Origin: Variovorax sp. DXTD-1
GTDB lineage: Bacteria; Pseudomonadota; Gammaproteobacteria; Burkholderiales; Burkholderiaceae_C
Reading direction: 5' to 3'
NCBI RefSeq assembly: GCF_003984625.1
Contig: NZ_RWKH01000010.1
Location: 124,001 to 188,000, forward strand
DNA length: 64,000 nucleotides
The position numbers were made by a program, and so were the translations under genes. Shown piece by piece: positions 20,621-28,733 of the stretch (positions within the stretch are counted from its first letter, which is position 1; the number at the start of each line of letters is the position of its first letter). Under the pieces are notes generated by a model, which had not been told where the DNA came from, did not search any database, and saw only the letters and a program-made list of their open reading frames with translations.

Positions 20621-21313
20621 ATGGCCGCACAACTCGACCACCTGGTGATCGCCGCCGCCTCGCTGGCCGAAGGCGTGGCGTGGTGCGAGGCCACCCTGGG
20701 CGTGACGCCCGGCCCCGGCGGCGCGCATCCGCTGATGGGCACGCACAACCGGCTGCTGAACATCGCAAGCGAGGCGTTTCCGCAGGCGTACCTGGAAATC
20801 ATTGCCATCGAACCCGACAAGCGGCCTTCGCGCCCGGGCACGCGCCGCTGGTTCGACCTGGACGACGCCGTGCTGCAGGCAGGCCTTGTGCGGCGCGGAC
20901 CGCGGCTGGTTCACTTCGTTGCGCGCGTGCCCAATGCAAATGCGGCCCTTCAGGCGCTGGCGCACGACGAGCGCGCGCACATCGATCGCGGCCACCTGCT
21001 CGAAGCCTCGCGCGACACACCCGCCGGCCGGCTCGAATGGCAGATCACGGTGCGCGACGACGGCCAGCGGCTCTTCTACGGCGCGCTACCCACGCTGATC
21101 CAGTGGGGCCCGGTGCATCCCACCGATGCCATGCCGGCCTCCGGCCTTGCGTTGCAATCGCTGCAGGCCACGCACCCGCGCGCGGCCGACCTGGCCGCTG
21201 CGCTGTCTACCATCGGCATGGCCGGCATGGCCGTGCAACCCGGCGCGCCCAACCTCGTGGCCGTGCTCGACACGCCGCGCGGCCCCGTCACGCTCCAATC
21301 CGAAGGACTCTGA
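20621..21313 (+). CDS. VOC/glyoxalase-like domain protein
   Basis: 230 residues. The N-terminus LDHLVIAAASLAEGVAWCEATLGVTPGPGGAHPLMGTHN-type region (residues 5-43) and YLEIIAIEPD near 57 match the glyoxalase_3-like VOC group, often seen beside transporters. No specific reaction can be assigned. Follows phzF-like gene by 12 bases and precedes the third exporter by 5. Confidence 0.78.
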   Translation: MAAQLDHLVIAAASLAEGVAWCEATLGVTPGPGGAHPLMGTHNRLLNIASEAFPQAYLEIIAIEPDKRPSRPGTRRWFDLDDAVLQAGLVRRGPRLVHFVARVPNANAALQALAHDERAHIDRGHLLEASRDTPAGRLEWQITVRDDGQRLFYGALPTLIQWGPVHPTDAMPASGLALQSLQATHPRAADLAAALSTIGMAGMAVQPGAPNLVAVLDTPRGPVTLQSEGL

Positions 21314-21318
21314 CCGTC

Positions 21319-21951
21319 ATGCTGACCTTGACCGAAATCGCCTGGTTCGCGCTCGCCGCCATCCTGCTCGCGCTCACGCCGGGGCCGAACATGATCTATT
21401 GCGTGTCGCGCACGCTCATCCAGGGTCGCCGCGCGGGGCTCATTTCACTGGGCGGCGTGCTGATGGCCTTTCTGGTGCACCTGTTTGCCGCAGCGCTCGG
21501 GCTCACCGCACTGCTGCTGGCCGTGCCACTCGCGTTCGACGCCATTCGCCTTGCCGGTGCGGCCTATCTGCTGTGGCTGGCATGGCAGGCGGTCAAGCCT
21601 GGCGGCAATGCACCCTTTGAAGCACGCGCACTGCCGGCCGACCGGCCGGGCAAGTTGTTTCGCATGGGCTTTCTCACCAACCTGCTGAACCCCAAGGTCG
21701 CGATGTTCTACCTTTCGTTCTTTCCGCAGTTCATCCACCCCGAGCGCGGCTCGGTGCTGCTGCAGAGCATGCAACTGGGCGCTGCGCAAATCGCCAGCAG
21801 CGCCGCGGTCAACACCGTCATGATCCTGGGCGCCGCCAGCATCACGGCCGTGCTGTCGCAAAGCGCGGGCTGGCTGCGCGCGCAGCGCTACATCATGGGC
21901 AGCGTGCTGGCGGCGCTGGCGGTGCGGGTCGCGCTGACGGAACGCAAGTAA
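21319..21951 (+). CDS. LysE/RhtB-family amino acid exporter (third)
   Basis: 210 residues, about six membrane segments, with LALTPGPNMIYCVSRTLIQGRRAG and MGFLTNLLNPKVAMFYLSFFPQF, the RhtB signatures. ATG 21319 begins at the first membrane helix. Followed after 35 bases by a threonine dehydratase-like gene, which suggests a threonine/serine-type substrate (inference). Confidence 0.87.
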   Translation: MLTLTEIAWFALAAILLALTPGPNMIYCVSRTLIQGRRAGLISLGGVLMAFLVHLFAAALGLTALLLAVPLAFDAIRLAGAAYLLWLAWQAVKPGGNAPFEARALPADRPGKLFRMGFLTNLLNPKVAMFYLSFFPQFIHPERGSVLLQSMQLGAAQIASSAAVNTVMILGAASITAVLSQSAGWLRAQRYIMGSVLAALAVRVALTERK

Positions 21952-21986
21952 ACACAAGAAGAAAACTCAAGAAGCAAAGGCCGCTC

Positions 21987-22964
21987 GTGAGATTCACCCG
22001 CGAAGAAATCGAAGCCGCGCAGCGCACCGTCGGCGCCGCCATGCCGCCCACGCCGCAGTATGCATGGCCGCTGCTCGCGCAACGCCTCGGCGCCACGGTG
22101 TGGGCCAAGCATGAAAACCACACGCCGGCCGGCGCCTTCAAGATTCGCGGCGGGCTGACGTACTTCGAAACCCTGGCGCGCGAGCAGCCAGGCGTGCGCC
22201 ATGCCATCAGCGCCACGCGCGGAAACCACGGCCAGTCAGTAGGCTTTGCCGCCCGACGCCACGGGCTCGCAGCCACCATCGTGGTGCCGCACGGCAACTC
22301 GCTCGAGAAGAACGCCGCAATGCGCGCGCTGGGCGTGCAGCTGGTTGAGCATGGCGATGACTTTCAGGCAGCGGCGGAGCATGCCGCCATGCTTGCCGAG
22401 CGAGACGGCATGCATCGGGTCCCATCGTTCCACCGAGAACTGGTGCGTGGCGTGTCGACGGCGTATGTCGAATTTTTCAGCGCACTGAAGAGCGCCCCGC
22501 CCGACGTGCTCTTCGTGCCGATTGGCCTCGGCTCGGGCTTTGCCGCGGCGGCCGCGGCGCGGGCCCATTGCGGCGTGTCGACCAGGCTCGTCGGCGTGGT
22601 CTCAGCCCATGCCACGGCCTACCGCGACTCCTTCCGTGCGGGGCAGCCGGTCGAATCCCCGGCCAGCACTCGGCTCGCCGACGGCATGGCCTGCCGCACG
22701 CCGGTACCCGAGTCGGTGGAGGTGATCCTGCGCGAGGCCGACGACGTGATCACCGTCACCGACGACGAGGTTGCCGAGGCCATGCGCATTCTCATCAGCG
22801 ACACGCACAACGTCGCCGAAGGTGCGGGCGCTGCGGCGCTCGCGGGGGCGTTGCAGCAGCAGGAGCGCTGGCGTGGCAAGACGGTCGGCATCAGCGTGAG
22901 CGGCGGCAATGTCGATTCGGAGATGTTCGCGGGGGTTCTGGGGCGGGGTGGCGCGAAGGCCTAG
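21987..22964 (+). CDS. Threonine/serine dehydratase-like PLP enzyme
   Basis: 325 residues, fold type II PLP enzyme that would deaminate threonine or serine, or act on a 3-hydroxy amino acid. The PLP lysine is K52 in GAFKIRGG; SATRGNHGQSVGFAAR binds the substrate carboxylate and GLGSGFAAAAAA the PLP phosphate (an unusual variant of the glycine-rich GGGGL loop). A regulatory ACT domain is absent, so it is a catabolic type. Starts at GTG 21987. Last gene of the plus-strand run; an intergenic repeat pair follows. Confidence 0.86.
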   Translation: MRFTREEIEAAQRTVGAAMPPTPQYAWPLLAQRLGATVWAKHENHTPAGAFKIRGGLTYFETLAREQPGVRHAISATRGNHGQSVGFAARRHGLAATIVVPHGNSLEKNAAMRALGVQLVEHGDDFQAAAEHAAMLAERDGMHRVPSFHRELVRGVSTAYVEFFSALKSAPPDVLFVPIGLGSGFAAAAAARAHCGVSTRLVGVVSAHATAYRDSFRAGQPVESPASTRLADGMACRTPVPESVEVILREADDVITVTDDEVAEAMRILISDTHNVAEGAGAAALAGALQQQERWRGKTVGISVSGGNVDSEMFAGVLGRGGAKA

Positions 22965-22997
22965 GGGTGCGGTTTTAGGTTGCGTCTGTGCGAGCGC

Positions 22998-23122
22998 TGT
23001 TGTTCAGGGTGCGTGCACAGGCCACCGGGTACTCCCCTCCGCGAATGTCCCCCGCCCTTCGGGCTCCTCCTTTATTTCGCTGCGCGGAGCACCCGATGCC
23101 CTGTGCACTGGGGCACGCTGCC
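22998..23122 (-). repeat. Dispersed intergenic repeat, copy A
   Basis: About 125 bases, nearly identical in reverse complement to copy C at 42031-42152. Core elements: CTCCTCCTTTATTTCGCTGC and GCGAATGTCCCCCGCC. Forms an inverted pair with copy B. No transposase or terminal inverted repeats of an IS are seen. The gap 22965-23292 holds no gene. Confidence 0.8.
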
Positions 23123-23162
23123 GGTGTACCGCTGATCAACGACCGCTCTGGATCACGCACAC

Positions 23163-23264
23163 GTCGATGGGGTGCCTTGCGCAGCGAAATAAAGGAGGAG
23201 GCCGCAGGCCGGGGGACATTCGCGGAGAAAGGTACCCCGTCGGCGGGTGCGCCGCCCTGAACAA
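23163..23264 (+). repeat. Dispersed intergenic repeat, copy B
   Basis: A more diverged copy in the opposite orientation to A: GCGCAGCGAAATAAAGGAGG, GGGGGACATTCGCGGA and GCCCTGAACAA match copy C. Together A and B could fold as a long hairpin between the dehydratase-like and creatininase-family genes, which converge here. Confidence 0.75.
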
Positions 23265-23292
23265 GGCAGCCAGACAAGCGAACCAATGACGA

Positions 23293-24120
23293 CTAAGGCA
23301 ACGGCCCCGTATTGGCCGTATCCAACGGCAGCCGAGACACCTCAGCCAACAACAACGCGAGCTGCTCCGCAGCCGCATCGACAACAGCCTGCCCACGCGC
23401 AGCAGTAGCCGCGGCCGCATTGCCTGCCGCGCCTTGCGGGTTGTAGTCCTCCATGGCCCAGCCGAGCTTCGCGCTCTTGCCGTTGCCGAGAATCGCGTAG
23501 TCCGCCGCGCGCTGCTCGGAGGTGGAGCGGAAGTTCTTCGCCTCGGCCATGCGCACCTGCTGCGGCGCAAGCGCCAGCATCATCGATGTTTCGATATCGC
23601 CGGCATGCACGCCAAAGCGATGCTCGCCGGCACCGAACTGCGCGCCCGCATCGCCCAGCGGCAGGTTGAACCAGCTCACGCTGTAGACGATGAGCCCGTG
23701 CTCCGCGCGCAGTTCGCGGGCAACGATGTCCATTGCGCCCACGTGCCCGCCGTGCGCGTTGAAGAGCACCAGCTTCTTCACGCCGGCCCGCGCCACGCCG
23801 GCGCCGATTTCCTTCCACATGCGGATCACGGTTTCGGCCGAAAGCGTGAGCGTGCCTGCAAAGCGCGCGTGCTCAGGGCTCAGGCCGATCTGCTGGGTGG
23901 GCAAGAACAGCACCGGCAGGTCGGCCGGCAGCCGCGGCAGCAACGCGGCAACGATGCCGTCGGCCAGCACGGTGTCCACGCCCAAGGGCAGGTGCGGCCC
24001 GTGTTGCTCGGTCGCGCCGAGCGGCAGCACTGCCACGGTGGCTGCCACATCGAGCGCGGCAAAGTCGCGCGTCGTCAGTTGAGACCAGTAGCGGGGCAGG
24101 GATACCGAGGATTCGTTCAT
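23293..24120 (-). CDS. Creatininase-family amidohydrolase
   Basis: 275 residues. Members are metal-dependent hydrolases of cyclic amides (creatininase, mycofactocin MftE, FAPy deformylase). The metal ligands are visible: E38 and H40 in LGATEQHGPHLPLGVD, D49, H123/H126 in FNAHGGHVGAMD, and E177 in HAGDIETSM. Length is usual. No creatine pathway genes are nearby, so the substrate is open. Confidence 0.88.
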   Translation of the reverse strand: MNESSVSLPRYWSQLTTRDFAALDVAATVAVLPLGATEQHGPHLPLGVDTVLADGIVAALLPRLPADLPVLFLPTQQIGLSPEHARFAGTLTLSAETVIRMWKEIGAGVARAGVKKLVLFNAHGGHVGAMDIVARELRAEHGLIVYSVSWFNLPLGDAGAQFGAGEHRFGVHAGDIETSMMLALAPQQVRMAEAKNFRSTSEQRAADYAILGNGKSAKLGWAMEDYNPQGAAGNAAAATAARGQAVVDAAAEQLALLLAEVSRLPLDTANTGPLP

Positions 24121-24210
24121 CCGCCGATCTTAGAGCGGTGATTCAATCCACGCGACCCCGCGCCGCGGCCTCTTTCTTTCTAATTCACGATTCAAGTCAA
24201 GGACTCTCAC

Positions 24211-25008
24211 ATGGATCTCCAGCTCCAGGACCGGCACGTTCTCATCACCGGCGGCAGCAAGGGCATCGGCCTGGCCTGCGCGCTGGGCTTCTTGCGCGAG
24301 GGCGCGCGCGTGAGCCTTGTCTCGCGCGATCTGCAGAACCTGGAGCAGGGCCGCAAGACGCTGGTCGAGGCGTTTGCGCAGGCCGAGGGCCGGGTCTCGG
24401 TGCACGCCGCCGACCTCAAGGATTCGGCCGGCGCCGTGGCCGCGCTCGACGCCGCCGAACAGGCTTTCGGCCCGGTCGACGTGCTGGTGAATTCCGCCGG
24501 CGCCGCGCGCCGCACGCCGCCCGACGAGCTGAACGCCGCCGCCTGGCACGACGCCATGGACGCCAAGTACTTCACCTACATCCACATGATCGACCCGGTG
24601 GTCAAGCGCATGGGTCAGCGCGGGAGCGGCGCCATCGTCAACGTGATCGGCCAGGGCGGCAAGGTGGCGAGCCCCGTTCACATGGCGGGCGGCGCGGCCA
24701 ATGCGGCGCTCATGCTGGTGAGTGCCGGCATGGCGTCGGCCTATGCGGCGAAGGGCGTGCGGGTGAACGCGGTGAACCCCGGCCTCACGCTCACCGAGCG
24801 GCTGCAGGAAGGCATGAAGGCGGATGCCAAGCTGCAAGGCATCGGCAGCGACGAGGCGCTGCAGCGCGCCAAGGCCAGGCTGCCGCTCGGGCGCATTGCA
24901 GCGCCTGAAGAAATTGCGAATGCGGTCGTGTTCCTGGCATCGCCGAAGGCGAGCTACATCACCGGCGCCATCGTGGCGATGGACGGCGCCGTCACGCCGA
25001 TGATCTAG
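24211..25008 (+). CDS. SDR-family protein lacking the catalytic triad
   Basis: 265 residues, classical short-chain dehydrogenase fold. The cofactor loop GGSKGIG (14-20), NSAGAA (94-99) and VNAVNPGLT are intact. The usual Ser-Tyr-Lys triad is not: where YxxxK is expected the sequence reads MAGGAANAALM, so Tyr and Lys fall at Gly and Asn, and the Ser position is also changed. Either it uses other residues or is a non-catalytic NAD(P)-binding protein. ATG 24211. Its end overlaps the convergent LysR gene by four bases. Confidence 0.85.
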   Translation: MDLQLQDRHVLITGGSKGIGLACALGFLREGARVSLVSRDLQNLEQGRKTLVEAFAQAEGRVSVHAADLKDSAGAVAALDAAEQAFGPVDVLVNSAGAARRTPPDELNAAAWHDAMDAKYFTYIHMIDPVVKRMGQRGSGAIVNVIGQGGKVASPVHMAGGAANAALMLVSAGMASAYAAKGVRVNAVNPGLTLTERLQEGMKADAKLQGIGSDEALQRAKARLPLGRIAAPEEIANAVVFLASPKASYITGAIVAMDGAVTPMI

Positions 25009-25916
25009 CCGGGCATCGGTGCCAGCGCGTCGAACTTGGCGGCCAGAAAATCCACCAGCGCCCGCACGCGCGCCGGCACAAAGCGCCCGCTCGGCAGCAG
25101 TGCGTGCAGCGGATAGGGCTCGGTCTCCCACTCGGGCAGCAGGCGCACCAGCGTGCCCTTGCGCAGGTCGTCCCGCACGTCGAGCGCCGACTTCAGCACG
25201 ATGCCCCGCCCCGCTACGGCCCACTCGCGCGCGAGCGAGGCGTCGTCCACGCTGCGGTCGCCCTTCACGCGCACTTCGGTCCATTGGCCGTTCTGCGCAA
25301 AACGCCAGGTGCGGTGGCGGCGCCCGCCGCGGTCGAAGGTCAGGCAGTTGTGGTGCACCAGGTCTTGCGGCGTCTTGGGCGCGGCATGGCGGCGCAGGTA
25401 GCCGGGCGATGCGGTGAGCAGCGGGTTGGTGAGCGCAAAGGGCCGTGCCACCAACCGTGAATCGGCCAGCGCACCGTAGCGCAGCGCCAGGTCGACCTCG
25501 TCGCGGGTCACGTCGAGCAGCCGGTCCCCGACCGAAAGCGACAGCTGCACGCCCGGGTGCAGCGCCAGGAACTCGTCGAACCAGGGCAGCAGCGTGCTGC
25601 GCGTGAGGTCCGAGGGGGCCGCCACGCGCAAGGTGCCGACCAACTCGCCGCGGTCCGCAGTGACCAGCGATTCGCCTTCGTCCAGCAGCTCGAAGGCGCG
25701 AACGGCGTAGTCGAGCAGCGTCTGGCCTTGCGACGTCAGGCGCATGGCGCGGGTCGACCGCTCGAACAAGCGGGCGCCGAGTTGTATTTCCAGCCGCTTG
25801 AGCGTTGCGCTGGCGGCGGCAGGCGTCATGCCCAGCGCATGGGCGGCCGCCGTCAGGGTGCCGCCGCGCGCGGTCTGCACCAGCACCTGCAGGTCCGAGA
25901 TATTTTCAATTTTCAT
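25005..25916 (-). CDS. LysR-family transcriptional regulator
   Basis: 303 residues. N-terminal winged helix (LQVLVQTARGGTLTAAAHALGMTPAAASATLKRLEIQLGARLF region, about 10-55) and a periplasmic-binding-like effector domain, of the CrgA-like type that often controls oxidoreductases. Divergent from the interrupted alcohol dehydrogenase gene, with a 14-base direct repeat in the shared promoter region, one copy of which covers its own start codon. Confidence 0.9.
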   Translation of the reverse strand: MKIENISDLQVLVQTARGGTLTAAAHALGMTPAAASATLKRLEIQLGARLFERSTRAMRLTSQGQTLLDYAVRAFELLDEGESLVTADRGELVGTLRVAAPSDLTRSTLLPWFDEFLALHPGVQLSLSVGDRLLDVTRDEVDLALRYGALADSRLVARPFALTNPLLTASPGYLRRHAAPKTPQDLVHHNCLTFDRGGRRHRTWRFAQNGQWTEVRVKGDRSVDDASLAREWAVAGRGIVLKSALDVRDDLRKGTLVRLLPEWETEPYPLHALLPSGRFVPARVRALVDFLAAKFDALAPMPG

Positions 25917-25960
25917 TTGAAGGTGTTGCTTCAGCTGGCAGTCTTATCAATTTTCATTTG
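25906..25960. promoter_or_regulatory. Direct repeat between LysR gene and interrupted dehydrogenase gene
   Basis: TCAATTTTCATTTG occurs exactly at 25906-25919 and 25947-25960, 41 bases apart, about four helical turns. The first copy contains the LysR start codon. Either a pair of regulator sites or a small duplication of the LysR 5' end. Confidence 0.5.
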
Positions 25961-26002
25961 CCATCCTACAGTCGAGCCATCGTTCAAGAAAGGTCCTTCG
26001 AC

Positions 26003-26572
26003 ATGAAAGCCATCGGTTACTACCAGTCCCTCCCCGTCGACAACCCCGAGTCGCTGCAGGACATCGAATTGCCCACGCCCGCGGTCGGTCCGCGCGACCT
26101 GCTGGTGCGTGTGAAAGCCATCTCCGTCAACCCGGTCGACACCAAGGTGCGCAAGAACATGGCGCCCGAAGCCGGCCAGGCCAAGGTGCTGGGCTGGGAC
26201 GCCGCGGGCACGGTCGAGGCCATCGGCACCGGGGTGAAGAACTTCAAGGTCGGCGACCGCGTGTACTACGCCGGCTCGATCGTCCGACCCGGCACCAATT
26301 CGGAACTGCATGCGGTCGACGAGCGCATCGTGGCCCTCGCGCCCAAGAGCCTTGACGATGCGCAGGCTGCCGCACTGCCGCTGACCACCATCACCGCCTA
26401 CGAGTTGCTGTTCGACCGTCTCAAGGTGCCGAAGGGCGGCGGCGCGGGGCAGACGCTGCTGGTTACCGGCGGCGCGGGCGGCGTCGGTTCGATCCTTATT
26501 CATCCGACGCCGAAAGATAGGCACCTAGCACCGGCAATCGCTTCCGATCCTGACGTGGCCCACGAGGATTAA
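26003..26572 (+). pseudogene. Zinc-type alcohol dehydrogenase/quinone oxidoreductase, N-terminal part (interrupted by prophage)
   Basis: Medium-chain dehydrogenase/reductase fragment. ATG 26003 follows AAGGTC. Residues 1-165 are normal: the N-terminal catalytic domain with SVNPVDTKVR and LGWDAAGTVEAIG, then the Rossmann start LLVTGGAGGVGSIL. At 26496 the prophage begins and the frame runs on into phage DNA for 25 codons (IHPTPKDRHLAPAIAS...), ending at TAA 26570-26572. The rest of the gene is at 34330-34846. As it stands the product lacks the cofactor domain and should be inactive. Confidence 0.9.
26487..26496. other. attL core
   Basis: GTTCGATCCT, identical to 34320-34329. The base before it (G) and all bases after it differ from attR, so ten bases is the full identity. 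The last base is also the last base of the recombinase stop codon. Confidence 0.9.
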
Positions 26573-27110
26573 GATAGTTCGACACCGTCGACCTCGACAC
26601 CCCAAATCCCTCACCGAGTTGCTGCATCGTGAACAGCCCGGTATCCCAGAGCTTCAAAAGCTCACTGACCTCACGAACAGCAAGCGCAGGCTTCCGACCT
26701 CCCCAACGGACCCCCCGCCGCATCGCTGCTACCTGCCCTGCAACTGATCGCTCACGGATCAAGGACCGCTCAAACTGCGCCAGCGCACCGAGCACAGAGA
26801 GAACAAATTCCCCGAGAGGGGTTGACGTATCAATGGGCTCTGTCAACGACCGAAAGCCTGCACCTCGCGCCTTAACACGGTCAACCACGTCCCACAGTTG
26901 CTTCATGCTGCGAGCAAGCCGGTCAAGCTTCCACACCACAAGCACGTCTCCCGGCTGAAGAGTAGCGAGCACCCGGTGCAACTCAGGCCGAGGACCGACG
27001 CCCGACCCTTTCTCCTGATAGATGCGGGTCACCCCTGCCGCCCTGAGCGCATCCCTCTGCAAACGCGTTTCCTGATCCGTCGTCGAAACCCTCGCATAGC
27101 CAATCAGCAT
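26496..27110 (-). CDS. Serine recombinase (resolvase/invertase type), phage integrase
   Basis: 204 residues. Catalytic serine S9 in the N-terminal GYARVST, the arginine-rich active-site segment VVWKLDRLARSM, PLGEFVLSVLGALAQFERSLIRER on the long helix, and a C-terminal HTH (FTMQQLGEGFGVSRSTVSNYL). This small form is the size of Tn3 resolvases and DNA invertases. The gene ends exactly on the attL core and is the only recombinase in the element, so it most likely carries out integration and excision. XerC/D-dependent integration is more usual in inoviruses. Confidence 0.92.
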   Translation of the reverse strand: MLIGYARVSTTDQETRLQRDALRAAGVTRIYQEKGSGVGPRPELHRVLATLQPGDVLVVWKLDRLARSMKQLWDVVDRVKARGAGFRSLTEPIDTSTPLGEFVLSVLGALAQFERSLIRERSVAGQVAAMRRGVRWGGRKPALAVREVSELLKLWDTGLFTMQQLGEGFGVSRSTVSNYLNPRGPRQDRKRLPVLGAYLSASDE

Positions 27111-27154
27111 CCCGACTCGCCCCCTGTATGAAATCGACCATCAATATGTAACCG

Positions 27155-27247
27155 ATGCTTCAAAATCTTGCAGCGATACTGGACGAAAAACAGGCCAAAC
27201 ATGTAACGAAAGAGGAGTGGGAATGGATAGGCAACTACGTCAGCTAG
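27155..27247 (+). CDS. Possible 30-residue leader or small protein
   Basis: ATG 27155 to TAG 27245-27247, starting MLQNLAAILDEKQAK and ending WEWIGNYVS. It overlaps the start of the next plus-strand gene by 25 bases in another frame. No clear ribosome site precedes it. It may be a leader coupled to the membrane-protein gene; it could also be chance. Confidence 0.3.
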   Translation: MLQNLAAILDEKQAKHVTKEEWEWIGNYVS

Positions 27248-27453
27248 AGAACGCCATGGCTCAGGCCATGCTGTTCGAAATCATCATCAGCAGCATCGTT
27301 ATCACGCTGCTCTTCATGGCGCTCTACTACGCGATCCGCGCAGGCATCCGCGACGGCATCCGAGACGCACAGCAAGGCCAGCGAGCAGGAAGAGAACCAG
27401 CACGAGAGCGCGCAGCAACAACAGCACACCTGCCCGACTTCCGCGCCGACTAG
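27223..27453 (+). CDS. Small phage membrane protein, opposite to the lytic genes
   Basis: 76 residues. ATG 27223 lies five bases after the strong ribosome site AGAGGAG. One hydrophobic helix (about 17-39, MLFEIIISSIVITLLFMALYY) is followed by a charged tail rich in Arg, Gln and Ala. It is one of only two or three genes on the plus strand of the prophage, so it is likely expressed apart from the virion operon, perhaps in the lysogen. No family recognised; a role in superinfection exclusion would fit but is speculation. Its TAG overlaps the Rep stop in a shared CTAG. Confidence 0.65.
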   Translation: MDRQLRQLENAMAQAMLFEIIISSIVITLLFMALYYAIRAGIRDGIRDAQQGQRAGREPARERAATTAHLPDFRAD

Positions 27454-28400
27454 TGCACGAGGGGCGGAGGTTGCCCCGCCTCTTTGCAAAACCACAGCCG
27501 ATCATTGAAGCGCCCAGGGCGAAGAGCAAGCACCGAATCCCGCTCCCTGTAGTCGTAGACCAGCCCAATGAGATCGGCAAAGGAGCAATCAACAACGACC
27601 GTCTCAATCTCGACCTTTGGCGCACCGATGCTGCGGCTGAAGCGGTTCTCACCCGAGGGCACATCCTCGTAATCCTTGAGGATGTATTTCGAGACGTAGG
27701 CGGCCATGCGGGCCAAGCTCATATGCCCACGGCGAGGCCTGCCAAATCGATCCTTGCCACCCACGAAGCACAGGCCGTTGTCATCACCAATGATGGACCG
27801 CCAAATGCGCGTACCAAGCTCAAAGCTCTTAATCGGTACACCGCCATAGAGAACGTGCCTCGAGAGTCTGTGACAGGCTAGGTGAACGTGCATCGATCCG
27901 CGTTCCTGCCGCTCGAATGCTGCGACGTATCGGAACTCCCCACCGAGCGCACGCTTCATGCGACGAACCCATTCCTTGAAGTGCTTTTTGCACAGCGCAC
28001 GGTCAGGCTGACTACGCCGGTATGTGAGTGTCATCAATTCATTGAAGCGCTCGGCAATGATGCCTCTGCGCGCAGTCGTTTTGGAGCGCGAGGCCGACTT
28101 GCGAAGCACCTGGGCATCGCGCTCAGCCTGTTCCTCAGCATCGGCGATCTTTCGCTTGGCAGCTAGCTCAACCTCGCGGCTGTCCAAACGCGACGAAGTC
28201 GGAAGCACACCGTATTCCAAGCCCTCGCCGGGCACCCAGCCGTCCTGTTTGAACCCGTGATCGTAGACGACCTCCCAGCCGACATACGGCACGGCGCTGC
28301 GCTCCATGACGCCATTGCATTCCCACGTGCGGATAACCCACTTGTCGGGGATAACTTCCCCGCGTAGCAGAAGCCCATTAACATATCGCTCCATTGGCAT
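27450..28400 (-). CDS. Rolling-circle replication initiation protein (HUH endonuclease)
   Basis: 316 residues; nicks phage double-stranded DNA to start rolling-circle replication, equivalent to pII of Ff phages. Motif 1 is around LMTLTYRRS (122-130), motif 2 the HUH pair H171/H173 in GSMHVHLAC, and motif 3 the nicking tyrosine in AAYVSKYILKDY (Y235, K238, Y239). A second ATG two codons in is an alternative start. Shares the CTAG stop overlap with the convergent small gene. Confidence 0.9.
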   Translation of the reverse strand: MPMERYVNGLLLRGEVIPDKWVIRTWECNGVMERSAVPYVGWEVVYDHGFKQDGWVPGEGLEYGVLPTSSRLDSREVELAAKRKIADAEEQAERDAQVLRKSASRSKTTARRGIIAERFNELMTLTYRRSQPDRALCKKHFKEWVRRMKRALGGEFRYVAAFERQERGSMHVHLACHRLSRHVLYGGVPIKSFELGTRIWRSIIGDDNGLCFVGGKDRFGRPRRGHMSLARMAAYVSKYILKDYEDVPSGENRFSRSIGAPKVEIETVVVDCSFADLIGLVYDYRERDSVLALRPGRFNDRLWFCKEAGQPPPLVH

Positions 28401-28430
28401 GGTGTTCTCCTAAGTTCTCGATGCCGATCC

Positions 28431-28466
28431 GACCCGGAACGTTGACGCGTTGCCGGGTCTTTTTTT
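28431..28466 (+). terminator. Rho-independent terminator-like hairpin (plus strand) before rep
   Basis: GACCCGGAACG at 28431-28441 pairs with CGTTGCCGGGTC at 28448-28459 with one bulged base, followed by seven T. It would stop plus-strand transcripts such as that of the 27223 gene running antisense through rep. In single-stranded virion DNA the same hairpin could have a replication or packaging role. Confidence 0.6.
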
Positions 28467-28468
28467 GG

Positions 28469-28711
28469 TCAACGTTTGTCAACCACCTGATTCAATGACC
28501 TGGGCGATGAACCACTTGCCGCCGGATCTGCCGGCAGTTGATTCAACTCCTCGAGCAGACGAACGCCCTCCTCGATGAGCCACGCCGCCGTGCGATCACG
28601 AGACCAAGGACGACCGTAATTCCACGAGCGGCCAGAGCGTCCCTTGAACTCCGCAATGGCATCGATGCGGCGAAAAAGATCATCAGAAACTGCGACAGAG
28701 AAGCGGCGCAT
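28469..28711 (-). CDS. Small ribbon-helix-helix-like protein
   Basis: 80 residues. Begins MRRFSVAVSDDLFRRIDAIAEF, a beta-strand then helix pattern as in Arc/MetJ repressors, and has TAAWLIEEGVRLLEEL as a second helix. Directly upstream of rep on the same strand, so it may adjust rep expression or plasmid-form copy number. Family placement is by pattern only. Confidence 0.6.
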   Translation of the reverse strand: MRRFSVAVSDDLFRRIDAIAEFKGRSGRSWNYGRPWSRDRTAAWLIEEGVRLLEELNQLPADPAASGSSPRSLNQVVDKR

Positions 28712-28733
28712 TTGTGTGGTGTTCCAAAGTGTT

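Noticed and set aside
19520..20995. 491-codon minus-strand frame opposite GST/PhzF
   Set aside because: Antisense shadow across two real genes.
22998..23264. Copies A and B as an insertion sequence
   Set aside because: No transposase frame, no target duplication visible; too short.
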